DNA of 26,572 nt from Micrococcales bacterium UBA4448. Its GTDB lineage: Bacteria; Actinomycetota; Actinomycetes; Actinomycetales; Microbacteriaceae. Positions 7,645 to 16,283 of this stretch are shown one piece after another; within the stretch, counting starts at the first letter, position 1; every line of letters starts with the position of its first letter. The stretch covers positions 1 to 26,572 of the forward strand of contig DGPE01000035.1 in the NCBI GenBank assembly GCA_002390305.1. The letters are read 5' to 3'. A program made the translations under genes and the position numbers. Below the pieces are notes generated by a model. The model searched no databases. It was not told the origin of the DNA and was given only the letters and a program-made list of their open reading frames with translations.

Positions 7645-8856
7645 ATGGAAGATTCAGCACTCAGCATCAATGCAGTAGTTTGGCTTTCCCTCAACGCCCT
7701 CATCATTGGAATGGTGATTGGTGCTCTAATTGGCGCCAGGATCCAAAAGCGCCGAGCTGTTTCGGCTGACCCAAACCTGACAGGGACATTAGCAGGATTG
7801 CAGGCCACGGAGAAAGAGCTCCGTGTTCAACTGGAAAAAGCTGAGGCCGCCCTGGCTAATCAGGTTTCACAGCAGGACAAAGAGAACAAAGTGCTAATTC
7901 AGTTGGGCCCGGTCAAAGAGCAGCTTCAGCAAATGCATGACGTTGTGCAACGTCTGGAAAAAGAACGCACCGAGCAATTCAGCTCGATTTCCGAGCAGCT
8001 TCGCGCGTCAATCGAGACTGATGAAAATTTGCGAAAACAAACCCAGCAACTTTCCCAAGCGTTGAGCTCGAATAGCCTGCGTGGTGTCTGGGGAGAAACT
8101 CAGCTTAGAAAACTTGTTGAACTTGCTGGCCTTATAAAACATGCAGATTTCTCAGAGCAAGCCACCATCAAAACCGACACTGGAACTGGCCGCGCTGACA
8201 TGGTCATAAACCTGCCAGGTGGCAAGTCGCTTGCAATCGATTCGAAGGTTCCCTTCAATTCCTATCAAGAGGCCAGCTCAATTTCAGAGCTTGCCAGCGG
8301 CGAGGAAGCCAGCAGGCGTGAGCGACTCATCAAAGAGCACGTCACTGCAGTTCGAAAGCATATTGATGACCTTGGTAGCAAGGCCTACTGGAGCGGTTTG
8401 GCCTCATCACCGGATTTCGTGATCTGCTTTGTGCCAAGCGAGTCATTATTGTCAGCAGCGCTAGACGCGGATCCCTCGCTAATGGAGTACGCGTTCAAGA
8501 AAAATGTTGCACTCTCTTCTCCGGTTTCGCTGTTTTCTGTTCTCAAGACCATCAACTACATATGGCGCCAAAATGCCGACGAGTCTCAAGTCAAGTCGAT
8601 GATCAAGCTCGGCAAAGAACTATACGAAAGAGTTGGCAAGCTGGCTGCGCTGGCCACAGACCTCGGTAATAAGCTGACATCCACGGTCAAGTCTTACAAC
8701 TCCTTTGTATCTAGCTTGGAATCTCGAATGCTCGTTACAGCGAGGAAGCTAAATGACCTTGACGAGAATGAGCTTGGAACCGAAAGCATTGTTGAACCCA
8801 AGCAACTAGAGGACGCTCCAACGACGATGACCTCTAAAGAGCTTTCCGAGGACTGA
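7645..8856 (+). CDS. rmuC: DNA recombination protein RmuC homologue
   Basis: A 403-residue RmuC-family protein. It has one N-terminal membrane segment (about 9-33), a charged coiled-coil region (about 50-140), then the conserved RmuC domain beginning GVWGETQLRKLVELAGL. Within it RADMVINLPGGKSLAIDSKVPF (first part to about 203) carries the PD-(D/E)XK-like acidic and lysine residues (Asp185, Asp199, Lys201). RmuC limits recombination between inverted repeats in Escherichia coli and is a predicted endonuclease. The ATG at 7645 has no ribosome binding site, but AATACT ends 6 bases upstream, suggesting leaderless initiation. It follows the exonuclease gene by 21 bases. The C-terminal tail after about 370 is acidic and probably disordered. 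Confidence 0.93.
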   Translation: MEDSALSINAVVWLSLNALIIGMVIGALIGARIQKRRAVSADPNLTGTLAGLQATEKELRVQLEKAEAALANQVSQQDKENKVLIQLGPVKEQLQQMHDVVQRLEKERTEQFSSISEQLRASIETDENLRKQTQQLSQALSSNSLRGVWGETQLRKLVELAGLIKHADFSEQATIKTDTGTGRADMVINLPGGKSLAIDSKVPFNSYQEASSISELASGEEASRRERLIKEHVTAVRKHIDDLGSKAYWSGLASSPDFVICFVPSESLLSAALDADPSLMEYAFKKNVALSSPVSLFSVLKTINYIWRQNADESQVKSMIKLGKELYERVGKLAALATDLGNKLTSTVKSYNSFVSSLESRMLVTARKLNDLDENELGTESIVEPKQLEDAPTTMTSKELSED

Positions 8857-8875
8857 GCGTCAAATACTTATTCGT

Positions 8876-8938
8876 TATAGTGTTTCTATCGCGCCTACAA
8901 AGATGTGAGTGTTCGTAACAGACATCTCAGCCTCACAT
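8876..8938 (+). promoter_or_regulatory. Leader/promoter region of the kinase-aldolase operon
   Basis: The 95-base gap before the kinase gene holds a -10-like TATAGT (8876-8881) with no strong -35, and an inverted repeat ATGTGAG (8903-8909) / CTCACAT (8932-8938) just upstream of the AAGGAG ribosome binding site. The repeat could be a regulator site or a weak leader hairpin. Both readings are tentative. Confidence 0.3.
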
Positions 8939-8951
8939 TCAAGGAGTAACC

Positions 8952-9962
8952 ATGACTAGCAAAAACGCATCGATAGTCACGCTAACCCCCGCGCCAACTC
9001 TTGATAGAACCTACTTCGTTGACCACCTTGAACCAGGTGGTGTCAACCGTGCAGAGCGCGTGGGCGAAGAACTCGCTGGTAAGGGGATAAATGTCTCCAG
9101 GGCTCTGCGCCTAGCTGACATTGAGGCTGCTGGAATCGTCCCGATTGGAAATGCCGACCCAGGCGTTCTAGAGCGCACAGGGTCAGAATTTCTAACTCCA
9201 CTGTGGGTCGAAGGAACTTTGCGCGTATCAACAACCGTGGTTGAGAAAAATGGACCGACCACAAAAATCAATGAGAACCCAAGGCCTTTGAAGCAGGCGG
9301 ACTGGGACCAAGTCCTCGCGCTTACTGAAAAGACCATATTGGAAAATGACGGCAAGTGGCTTGTTATCGCTGGCGCTCACCCTGAGATAGTTGAAACTGG
9401 CAAGGTAATCGACTTGGAGCCACTTTTTGACATCACTGAAAAGCTAGGCGTGCGGGTTGTGCTCGATACCTCGGGACCAGCTCTGAGACGCTGGGCTAAA
9501 AGCGGTGCCGCAACAATTATGAAACCAAACGCCCACGAACTAGCGGAATGCGTAGATCGCGAACTAAAAACTTTAGGTGATGTGATTGATGCTGCACGCG
9601 AGTTAAACGGCTGGGGAGTCAACTGCGTAATAGCTTCACTTGGAGTCGACGGGATAATCGCAGTTACTAAGTCTCACGCCATTCATGCCCATACCCCTCC
9701 GGTCAAGGTAATCAACACCGTGGGTGCAGGAGATTCGACCATTGCTGGTTTTCTTTCCGCAGTTACTAATCACCCCTCAGACAAAGACGCCTTTGGTGTC
9801 GGGTTCGATGTTGCTGAAGGAATCGCATCCGCAGTTCAATGGGGCGCGGCCAAGGTGCAGCAGCCGACAAGTGGCCTCCAAAGTATAGAAAACTTAGTTG
9901 AAGCAACCGTAGAACTAATTCCAAACCGCGATCACCTCCTCGGTGAAGACGCCAAGCCCTAG
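8952..9962 (+). CDS. PfkB-family hexose kinase, 1-phosphofructokinase-like
   Basis: A 336-residue ribokinase/PfkB-fold sugar kinase. LTPAPTLDRTYFVDHLEPGGVNR at the N-terminus (first 33 residues) and AGKGINVSRAL (42-52) resemble the 1-phosphofructokinase/tagatose-6-phosphate kinase group, and NTVGAGDSTIAGF holds the catalytic Asp261 with the anion-hole GAGD. KPNAHEL (191-197) is also conserved. The usual GSLPPG loop is changed to AGAHPE (140-145), so the phosphosugar it uses (fructose 1-phosphate, fructose 6-phosphate or tagatose 6-phosphate) is uncertain. AAGGAG lies 6 bases before the ATG. The class II aldolase follows after 14 bases, so kinase and aldolase probably act in sequence: phosphorylation to a hexose bisphosphate, then cleavage. 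No sugar PTS gene is nearby. Confidence 0.88.
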   Translation: MTSKNASIVTLTPAPTLDRTYFVDHLEPGGVNRAERVGEELAGKGINVSRALRLADIEAAGIVPIGNADPGVLERTGSEFLTPLWVEGTLRVSTTVVEKNGPTTKINENPRPLKQADWDQVLALTEKTILENDGKWLVIAGAHPEIVETGKVIDLEPLFDITEKLGVRVVLDTSGPALRRWAKSGAATIMKPNAHELAECVDRELKTLGDVIDAARELNGWGVNCVIASLGVDGIIAVTKSHAIHAHTPPVKVINTVGAGDSTIAGFLSAVTNHPSDKDAFGVGFDVAEGIASAVQWGAAKVQQPTSGLQSIENLVEATVELIPNRDHLLGEDAKP

Positions 9963-9976
9963 GGAGAGTAAGAAAA

Positions 9977-10999
9977 ATGGCAGTTGTATCCTCAAGCGAA
10001 TATCAAGAAATGCTGGACCGTGCAAAAGCTGGTGGCTTTGCCTATCCGGCCTTGAACGTTTCTAGCTCGCAAACTCTGAACGCGGCCCTTGCAGGTCTAC
10101 AGGCGGCCGGTTCCGACGGAATTATTCAGGTTTCAACCGGAGGAGCAGACTACTGGTCCGGCCCAACCATCAAGAATCGCGTTTCAGGGGCTTTGGGGTT
10201 CGCGGCTTTGGCACGCGAGGTTGCAAAGAACTATGACATCAAAGTTGCACTCCACACCGACCACTGTGCCGAGGATCAGCTTGATGGCTTTGTGAGGCCG
10301 CTCTTGGAGCTTTCCGCCGAGGCAGTCAAAGCTGGCGGTGAGGCGCTGTTCAACTCGCACATGTGGGACGGATCAGCAATCGACCTGGACAAGAACCTAG
10401 AAATAGCAAAAGAGCTTCTTGCAAAAACTCACAACATCGGTGCGGTTTTGGAAATCGAAGTTGGTGCTGTCGGCGGTGAAGAAGATGGTGTCGAGGGCGC
10501 AATTGACGAACACCTCTACACCACAGTCGCTGATGGAATTAAGACCGTTGAATCTCTAGGCCTAGGTGAAAATGGTCGCTATCTTTCAGCTCTCACCTTT
10601 GGAAACGTTCACGGCGTTTATAAGCCAGGCAATGTCCACCTCAGACCAGAACTGTTAGAAGAGATTCAAAGAGAAATCGGCGCTAAGTATGGCAAAGACA
10701 ACCCGTTTGACCTGGTATTCCATGGAGGTTCGGGTTCCACTGAGAAGGAAATCGCAGACGCTGTTTCCTTCGGTGTTATCAAAATGAATGTTGACACCGA
10801 TACTCAGTATGCATTTACTCGTCCGATTGTGAACCACATGTTGAAAAACTATGACGGGGTTCTTCGTATCGACGGTGAAGTCGGCAACAAGAAACTCTAC
10901 GACCCCAGAAACTGGGGAGCGGCGGCGGAAGCCGGCATGGCCGAGCGCGTTGTGCAGGCTGCCACTCAACTGGGTTCTGCAGGCAAATCCAACTGGTAA
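9977..10999 (+). CDS. fba: Class II fructose-bisphosphate aldolase
   Basis: A 340-residue zinc-dependent aldolase cleaving fructose 1,6-bisphosphate to dihydroxyacetone phosphate and glyceraldehyde 3-phosphate in glycolysis, and the reverse in gluconeogenesis. Close in length and sequence to the mycobacterial enzyme. Metal and catalytic motifs are ALHTDHC (91-97), FGNVHGVYKPGNVHLRP, and FHGGSGS, followed by MNVDTDTQYAFTRP. AGGGAGAGT stands about 6 bases before the ATG. It is the second gene of an operon with the PfkB-type kinase. A 69-residue MORN/YwqK-like reading frame begins 4 bases after its stop. Confidence 0.96.
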   Translation: MAVVSSSEYQEMLDRAKAGGFAYPALNVSSSQTLNAALAGLQAAGSDGIIQVSTGGADYWSGPTIKNRVSGALGFAALAREVAKNYDIKVALHTDHCAEDQLDGFVRPLLELSAEAVKAGGEALFNSHMWDGSAIDLDKNLEIAKELLAKTHNIGAVLEIEVGAVGGEEDGVEGAIDEHLYTTVADGIKTVESLGLGENGRYLSALTFGNVHGVYKPGNVHLRPELLEEIQREIGAKYGKDNPFDLVFHGGSGSTEKEIADAVSFGVIKMNVDTDTQYAFTRPIVNHMLKNYDGVLRIDGEVGNKKLYDPRNWGAAAEAGMAERVVQAATQLGSAGKSNW

Positions 11000-11003
11000 T
11001 AAC

Positions 11004-11213
11004 TTGACTGGCGAGTTAAGCCCGTTTTATGAAAATGGTCTGCCGCGCCATAAAGGCGATTACTTAGGCGGCCAAATGCACGGCTACTGGGAGTTTTACA
11101 GAAAAGACGGCTCCTTGATGCGAAGCGGAAGCTTCGATAAGGGACAACAAATCGGGCTTTGGAAAACTTATGCTCGAGATGGTTCAGAGGTCAGTTCGAA
11201 GTCGATGGGTTAG
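11004..11213 (+). CDS. Small MORN/YwqK-like repeat protein
   Basis: A 69-residue protein that I recognise only by its repeats: [40 protein letters not shown] and [10 protein letters not shown] are MORN_2-like units (W..Y...G....G.....G) as in YwqK-family proteins. The frame has no ATG in its N-terminal part. The best start is TTG 11004, four bases after the aldolase TAATAA, with no ribosome binding site, so it probably depends on reinitiation after the aldolase. Function unknown. Databases often label such proteins antitoxin YwqK, but no toxin partner is present. Its stop overlaps the convergent ispH stop by 4 bases. Confidence 0.65.
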   Translation: MTGELSPFYENGLPRHKGDYLGGQMHGYWEFYRKDGSLMRSGSFDKGQQIGLWKTYARDGSEVSSKSMG

Positions 11214-12223
11214 CGCTTCTTATTTGAAGTGTCATGACCTGCTTGTTTTAGGTCTTTGCGCAATTCCTTGGGGAGTGAGAACTGAATGTCCTCCTCAGCG
11301 GTAGTCACGGTGGACACGTTGCCAAAGCCTTTGGAATCTAGGTAGTCAAGCACCTCCGAGACCAAATCCTCCGGCACTGATGCGCCGGAGCTGACACCAA
11401 CGGTCTCAACTCCTTCAAACCAGCTCTCCTGAATCTCAGTGACATCGTCAACTCGGTATGCAGACTTGGCACCGGCGTCCAGTGCCACCTCTACCAGCCT
11501 GACCGTGTTTGAAGAGTTGGCAGACCCGACCACGATCACCAGGTCGGAATCGGCTCCAACTTTCTTGATGGCAACCTGTCTGTTCTGAGTCGCATAACAG
11601 ATGTCATCGCTGGGTGGGTTTTGCAAGGTTGGGAACTTCTCCCTGAGTTTCAGAACCGTCTCCATGGTTTCATCAACCGACAGAGTTGTCTGAGAAAGCC
11701 AAACGACTTTCTTGGGGTCTTTGACCTTTGCCGTCGCGATATCCTTATCGCCATCAATCAGTTGCACAACATCCGGGGCCTCACCTGCGGTGCCCTCAAC
11801 TTCTTCATGACCTTCGTGGCCGACTAGCAGGATGTCATAACCTTCTTTTTCAAACCTTTGAACCTCACGGTGAACTTTGGTAACTAGAGGGCAGGTAGCG
11901 TCGATTGTTTGCTGATTACGCGCCTCTGCGGCAGCCACAACGGCCGGAGAGACTCCGTGAGCACTGAAGACCATGATGCAGCCCTCTGGCGCCTCGTCAA
12001 CTTCCTCAACGAAGATTGCCCCGCGACGCTCTAGCGATCGCACCACGTGCTTATTGTGGACAATTTGCTTCCGGACGTAAACAGGGGCACCGTAATGGTC
12101 AAGTGCTTTTTCAACCGCAATCACGGCTCTGTCAACCCCTGCGCAGTAGCCTCTCGGCGCTGCGAGCAGGACTTTCTTGGTGGAGTCAATGTCGTTTGAG
12201 TCAGTATTGTTGATTAGGGTCAC
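11210..12223 (-). CDS. ispH: 4-hydroxy-3-methylbut-2-enyl diphosphate reductase (IspH/LytB)
   Basis: A 337-residue iron-sulfur enzyme performing the last step of the MEP pathway: HMBPP is reduced to IPP and DMAPP, the isoprenoid precursors later used by UppS (encoded at 18287). The three cluster-binding cysteines are visible: GYCAGV (Cys27), ATCPLV (Cys111) and ICYATQNRQ (Cys209). SAHGVSP is the conserved HMBPP-binding segment. The start is GTG 12223; TAGAAT ends exactly 6 bases before it, so the transcript is probably leaderless. Divergent from xseA, with starts 37 bases apart. A short N-terminal extension of about 15 residues precedes the domain. Confidence 0.97.
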   Translation of the reverse strand: MTLINNTDSNDIDSTKKVLLAAPRGYCAGVDRAVIAVEKALDHYGAPVYVRKQIVHNKHVVRSLERRGAIFVEEVDEAPEGCIMVFSAHGVSPAVVAAAEARNQQTIDATCPLVTKVHREVQRFEKEGYDILLVGHEGHEEVEGTAGEAPDVVQLIDGDKDIATAKVKDPKKVVWLSQTTLSVDETMETVLKLREKFPTLQNPPSDDICYATQNRQVAIKKVGADSDLVIVVGSANSSNTVRLVEVALDAGAKSAYRVDDVTEIQESWFEGVETVGVSSGASVPEDLVSEVLDYLDSKGFGNVSTVTTAEEDIQFSLPKELRKDLKQAGHDTSNKKR

Positions 12224-12229
12224 CTGTCA

Positions 12230-12235
12230 ATTCTA
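12230..12235 (-). promoter_or_regulatory. -10 element, leaderless ispH promoter
   Basis: TAGAAT on the minus strand, 6 bases, then GTG. It fits the pattern seen at other starts in the window. Confidence 0.6.
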
Positions 12236-12260
12236 CAAACCCCTGCAAGGAGGTTCTTTC

Positions 12261-13508
12261 ATGGAACAAGCAGTGGGCGTAGATAGTCAATCAAAAGTGA
12301 GCTCTGAGCATTCCCCATGGCAGGTTTCTGCGCTCTCGAAATCACTCAAGGATTGGATTGAACGGCTTGGAAAAGTCTGGGTAGAAGGTGAGCTTCAGTC
12401 CTATACCGAACGTGGCTCTGGGACATTTGGATCAATCCGAGATCTTGACGTCGAAACAGCCGTGGAAATACATGCTTTCAATAATTCTGGTTCCGAAATA
12501 GCGCCAGGCCTTGCCCAGGGCGACAGAGTGGTTGCGCTGCTGCAGCCAGTTTTTTGGCCCAAAAATGGCAAGCTAACGATGCGAATTATCCAGATGCACA
12601 AGGTCGGACTTGGGGAATTGCTTGAAAGAATCGAAAAACTCAAGTCTCAAATCATCTCGGAAGGCTTGGCTGATGCCTCGAGAAAGCTAACTCTGCCATT
12701 CTTGCCAAACAAAATTGGATTGATTACTGGAGCAAGCTCCGACGCCGAGAAGGACGTTCTCCAAAATTCGAAGCTCAGATGGCCGGGCGTTCGATTTGAA
12801 GTGATAAACACCTTGGTGCAAGGAGATAAGGCTGCGGCCGAGATTATTCTTGCCCTTCAACAACTTGAGGCAATGGAAGATGTTGACGTAATTATCATCG
12901 CTCGCGGTGGCGGAAGTTTTCAAGACCTACTGCCCTTCAGTGATGAGCGTCTAGTCCGTGCAGTGGCCGATGCAAAGACACCGGTGGTTAGTGCTATCGG
13001 GCACGAGAATGACCAACCGTTGCTTGATCTTGTGGCGGACCTAAGAGCCTCGACTCCGACGGACGCCGCAAAACGTGTGGTGCCCGATGTCGCAGACGAA
13101 TTAGACAGGGTGCAAAGCGCAACGCAACGGATATGGTTTCGCCTCTCAACGTTGATTGATACTCAGATTCAGAATCTCTTGGCATTGAAGACCAGGCCTG
13201 TTCTAGCATCGCCCTTTGGTTTCGTCGATGCACAGCAAGAATCTCTTGACCAGCAAATTCGCAGACTGGGCGAAATTCTCGATTTTAGGGTTCAACGTGC
13301 GAGTTCCGAAGTGTCTCAACTTCATGCAACCGGGAGGGCCCTATCGCCGCAGAACACCCTCGATCGAGGCTATGCAGTTTTGTTGTCCCAAGCCGGAAAG
13401 CCATTCAAGAGTGCTAAGCAAGGCGAGAAGTTTCAAGTTATTTCTGCAGCACAGGAAATTTCAGCAACGGTAGATCTGGTTAAGGAGAGAGATGTCAAAA
13501 GAAACTAA
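12261..13508 (+). CDS. xseA: Exodeoxyribonuclease VII large subunit
   Basis: A 415-residue XseA. The N-terminal OB-fold includes KVWVEGELQSYTERGSGTF and GDRVVALLQPVFWPKNGKLT. The catalytic domain includes IGLITGASSDAEKDVL, VDVIIIARGGGSFQDL and VVSAIGHENDQPLLDLVAD, followed by a helical region and a C-terminal LDRGYAVL segment. With XseB it degrades single-stranded DNA to oligonucleotides from both ends. ATG 12261 is preceded by a strong AAGGAGG (12247-12253), favouring it over an in-frame start 84 bases upstream that would overlap ispH. It heads the run xseA-xseB-DUF4245-carbonic anhydrase-fumC. Its last 17 bases overlap xseB. Confidence 0.96.
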   Translation: MEQAVGVDSQSKVSSEHSPWQVSALSKSLKDWIERLGKVWVEGELQSYTERGSGTFGSIRDLDVETAVEIHAFNNSGSEIAPGLAQGDRVVALLQPVFWPKNGKLTMRIIQMHKVGLGELLERIEKLKSQIISEGLADASRKLTLPFLPNKIGLITGASSDAEKDVLQNSKLRWPGVRFEVINTLVQGDKAAAEIILALQQLEAMEDVDVIIIARGGGSFQDLLPFSDERLVRAVADAKTPVVSAIGHENDQPLLDLVADLRASTPTDAAKRVVPDVADELDRVQSATQRIWFRLSTLIDTQIQNLLALKTRPVLASPFGFVDAQQESLDQQIRRLGEILDFRVQRASSEVSQLHATGRALSPQNTLDRGYAVLLSQAGKPFKSAKQGEKFQVISAAQEISATVDLVKERDVKRN

Positions 13509-13701
13509 CCCCATGAGTTACGAGCAAGCGCGAGATGAGCTTCAAGAGGTTGTGCAGCAGCTCGAACAGCAAAACGTGAGCCTTGAAGCTTCTATGTTGC
13601 TCTGGGAACGCGGCGAAGAACTGGCCAAAATCTGCGAAGAATGGCTCTCGGGCGCCCGCAAGAAGCTCGACAAAGCCGCAAAAGAAAGACAGGCTAAGTG
13701 A
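13492..13701 (+). CDS. xseB: Exodeoxyribonuclease VII small subunit
   Basis: A 69-residue XseB, typical in size. MSYEQARDELQEVVQQLEQ, SLEASMLLWERGEELAKICE and LDKA match the small helical family that wraps the XseA helices. AAGGAGAG lies directly before the ATG, inside the end of xseA, so the two subunits are made together through a 17-base overlap. A second in-frame ATG (MSYEQ) seven codons in is possible but lacks a comparable ribosome site. Its TGA overlaps the GTG of the next gene (GTGA). Confidence 0.95.
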   Translation: MSKETNPMSYEQARDELQEVVQQLEQQNVSLEASMLLWERGEELAKICEEWLSGARKKLDKAAKERQAK

Positions 13702-14252
13702 GCACATCCGCTGCGGAGCGCAGAGCCAAACAAACAGTCAGGAATTTAGTTCTTTCGTTACTGGTGACCCTTGGCCTAGTCGCTGCTATTTACCTGGGTG
13801 TTCCGAGGGACGACACAAACAGAATTGTCCCGATTGATTACCAAACCATTGCGATAGCCGCAACCAGTTCGCTCGGTCAAGATGCACTAAGCCCTGAGGT
13901 TCCTTCTGAATGGTGGGCAAACGCCGCAAGATTAGAGACGAGGCTTGGAGTTGTCAGTTGGTATGTCGGCTTTGTCACTGAGAGCAATCAGTTCATCGGC
14001 CTTTCTCAAGCCGTCGAATCTAATCCCTCCTGGGAAAGTGACGTGCTTTCAGGAAACTACCAAGATGGCGAAGTGATTTTTTCAGGTCTTACTTGGGAGG
14101 TATGGCCGACTATAAACCCGAGCTCCCCTCCCGGTACCAAGGAGTACGCCCTGCTTCACAGGGAAAACGGCTCCGTGGTTGTAATCTATGGAACGGCGCC
14201 CCTTAGTGACTTCGAGCTTCTCGCGAGGTCGATCTCTTCGCAACTTAAGTAG
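13698..14252 (+). CDS. DUF4245 membrane-anchored protein
   Basis: A 184-residue protein with one N-terminal membrane segment (about 16-35) and an extracytoplasmic domain of about 145 residues containing WYVGFVTESNQFIGLSQAVE and LTWEVW. This resembles the actinobacterial DUF4245 family, whose members usually lie between xseB and glpX/fumC (Rv1100 in Mycobacterium tuberculosis, from memory). Function unknown. It starts with GTG overlapping the xseB stop by 4 bases, so it is translationally coupled. Carbonic anhydrase follows after 7 bases. Position strengthens the family call; sequence alone would be moderate. Confidence 0.82.
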   Translation: MSTSAAERRAKQTVRNLVLSLLVTLGLVAAIYLGVPRDDTNRIVPIDYQTIAIAATSSLGQDALSPEVPSEWWANAARLETRLGVVSWYVGFVTESNQFIGLSQAVESNPSWESDVLSGNYQDGEVIFSGLTWEVWPTINPSSPPGTKEYALLHRENGSVVVIYGTAPLSDFELLARSISSQLK

Positions 14253-14259
14253 GTACTTC

Positions 14260-14880
14260 ATGAACCAACCTTGGACAACCGACCAGGCCTGGCAGCTGCT
14301 GCTGACCGGAAACAAAAACTTCGTTTCTGGGGACCTATCTCATGAGCATCAGGATGCAGCAAAAAGACAAGAGCTAGTCGCGGAGCAAACACCATTTGCG
14401 GCCCTTTTTGGTTGCTCAGATTCGCGGTTGGCAGCTGAAATGATTTTTGATGTCGGACTTGGAGACCTTTTTGTGGTGCGGAATGCGGGTCAGGTCATAG
14501 CAGAGACAATTCTGGGCTCACTTGAGTTTGCAGTTGAAGTCCTGAAGGTTCCACTAATCGTAATTCTGGGGCATGACCAGTGCGGCGCAATCACAGCAGG
14601 TGTGGCAGCTCAAAAAGGTTCTGTGAAGTTCGAGGGCGAGTTCATACATAATTTGGTGAATCGCATCACACCGACCATTGAACAAGGTCTAAGCGTTGGG
14701 GAAACCACCATCGAAGAATTCACCAGGCGACACATCAAAGAGACAGTTTCGGAACTGGTCCAGCGCTCGGAAATCATTCGTGACGCAGTCAAGGCCGGCA
14801 GGCTTGGTATCGTCGGCGCAGAATATAAACTTGGGATAGGCGAGGTTCGACTCGTGGAATCTCTCGGGATAAAAGCATAA
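14260..14880 (+). CDS. Beta-carbonic anhydrase
   Basis: A 206-residue beta-class carbonic anhydrase interconverting CO2 and bicarbonate, needed to supply bicarbonate to carboxylases. Zinc-site motifs are clear: GCSDSR (Cys52, Asp54, Arg56) and GHDQCGA (His105, Cys108), with VVRNAGQ (72-78) between. No signal peptide is present, so it is cytoplasmic. ATG 14260 follows the DUF4245 stop by 7 bases and has only a weak AGG upstream; a longer reading frame back to 14188 would overlap that gene and adds no conserved sequence. It sits where glpX is found in relatives, directly upstream of fumC. Confidence 0.95.
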   Translation: MNQPWTTDQAWQLLLTGNKNFVSGDLSHEHQDAAKRQELVAEQTPFAALFGCSDSRLAAEMIFDVGLGDLFVVRNAGQVIAETILGSLEFAVEVLKVPLIVILGHDQCGAITAGVAAQKGSVKFEGEFIHNLVNRITPTIEQGLSVGETTIEEFTRRHIKETVSELVQRSEIIRDAVKAGRLGIVGAEYKLGIGEVRLVESLGIKA

Positions 14881-14894
14881 CTGGATAGGAAATC

Positions 14895-16283
14895 ATGGAA
14901 TACCGCATTGAGCACGACACTATGGGCGAAGTCAAAGTTCCCAAGGACGCTCTTTACGGGGCCCAGACTCAACGTGCGGTAGAGAATTTCCCGATCTCTG
15001 GATCAGCACTTGAGACTGAGCAAATTATCGCTCTAGCGAGAATCAAAAAAGCTGCTGCCTCCGCCAATGAGCAGCTTGGGATTATGGAAAAACCAATTTC
15101 TGAAGCTATCCAGTGGGCTGCCGACCAAATTATTTCCGGCAAGCACTTGGACCAGTTCCCGGTAGATGTTTTCCAGACCGGCAGTGGAACCAGCTCCAAC
15201 ATGAACATGAATGAAGTGCTCGCAACTTTGGCAACCACCAAGCTCGGCGCAGCTGTTCATCCGAACGACCACGTAAACATGTCGCAGTCCTCAAATGATG
15301 TCTTTCCCACTTCAGTTCACGTGGCAATCACCGGTGCGCTGATTCAGAACCTGCTGCCCTCGCTTGATTACCTGGCCTCCCACTTAGAGAAAAAAGCCGA
15401 AGCCTGGAAACAACTGGTTAAGCCGGGTCGAACACATCTAATGGATGCCACCCCTGTGACCTTTGGGCAGGAGTTTGCAGGTTACGCAGCTCAGATACGC
15501 TATGCCGTTGAAAGAGTGGAGGCGAGCCTGCCACGCGTAAGTGAACTCCCGCAGGGCGGAACCGCTACAGGAACCGGCATCAACACACCAAAAGGTTTTC
15601 CGCAGGCAATCATTAGCCACCTAGCAAAAGAGACGGGGTTGCCGATAACGGAGGCAAGAGATCACTTTGAAGCCCAGGGAGCTCGAGATGCACTGGTTGA
15701 AGCTTCTGGTGCACTGAAGGTCTTGGCTGTCAGTCTCACAAAAATTAGCAACGACATCCGCTGGATGGGTTCAGGTCCAAACACCGGCTTAGGGGAGCTT
15801 CAGATTCCAGACCTGCAACCGGGCAGCTCGATAATGCCTGGAAAAGTCAACCCGGTGGTGCCTGAGGCAGTCCTAATGGTTTGTGCCAGAGTGATTGGCA
15901 ATGATGCGACCATCACCTGGGCTGGAGCAAGCGGCAGTTTTGAACTGAACGTTGCGATACCGGTGATGGGTTCGGCACTGCTGGAGTCAATCCGATTGCT
16001 ATCAAATTCCATGAGGGTTTTAGCAGATAAAACTATTGATGGACTGGTTGTGAACCACGACCACGCCAAAGCCTTGGCTGAGTCGAGTCCTTCCATAGTC
16101 ACACCCTTGAATAAAGTCATCGGTTATGAGGCTGCCGCAAAGATAGCTAAATATGCCGTTGCCAACAACCTAACCATCAAGCAAGCCACTCAAGATCTTG
16201 GCTATGTGGACGGCGAGAAGCTAACCATCGAACTGCTTGACCAATTACTTGACGTGTTGCCTATGACAAGGCCTCCTCAGTAA
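14895..16283 (+). CDS. fumC: Class II fumarate hydratase
   Basis: A 462-residue iron-independent fumarase of the TCA cycle, converting fumarate to L-malate. [47 protein letters not shown] and the superfamily signature [12 protein letters not shown] are all present. Full length for FumC. AGGA stands about 7 bases before the ATG, 14 bases after the carbonic anhydrase gene, so it is the last gene of the xseA-led operon. Its final 23 bases overlap the convergent prepilin peptidase gene. The distinction from aspartate ammonia-lyase rests on overall resemblance and the conserved xseAB-DUF4245-fumC neighbourhood. Confidence 0.96.
   Translation: MEYRIEHDTMGEVKVPKDALYGAQTQRAVENFPISGSALETEQIIALARIKKAAASANEQLGIMEKPISEAIQWAADQIISGKHLDQFPVDVFQTGSGTSSNMNMNEVLATLATTKLGAAVHPNDHVNMSQSSNDVFPTSVHVAITGALIQNLLPSLDYLASHLEKKAEAWKQLVKPGRTHLMDATPVTFGQEFAGYAAQIRYAVERVEASLPRVSELPQGGTATGTGINTPKGFPQAIISHLAKETGLPITEARDHFEAQGARDALVEASGALKVLAVSLTKISNDIRWMGSGPNTGLGELQIPDLQPGSSIMPGKVNPVVPEAVLMVCARVIGNDATITWAGASGSFELNVAIPVMGSALLESIRLLSNSMRVLADKTIDGLVVNHDHAKALAESSPSIVTPLNKVIGYEAAAKIAKYAVANNLTIKQATQDLGYVDGEKLTIELLDQLLDVLPMTRPPQ

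Noticed and set aside
11004..11213. A toxin-antitoxin system based on the YwqK label
   Set aside because: No toxin gene neighbours it; the flanking genes are aldolase and ispH. The name reflects repeat similarity only.
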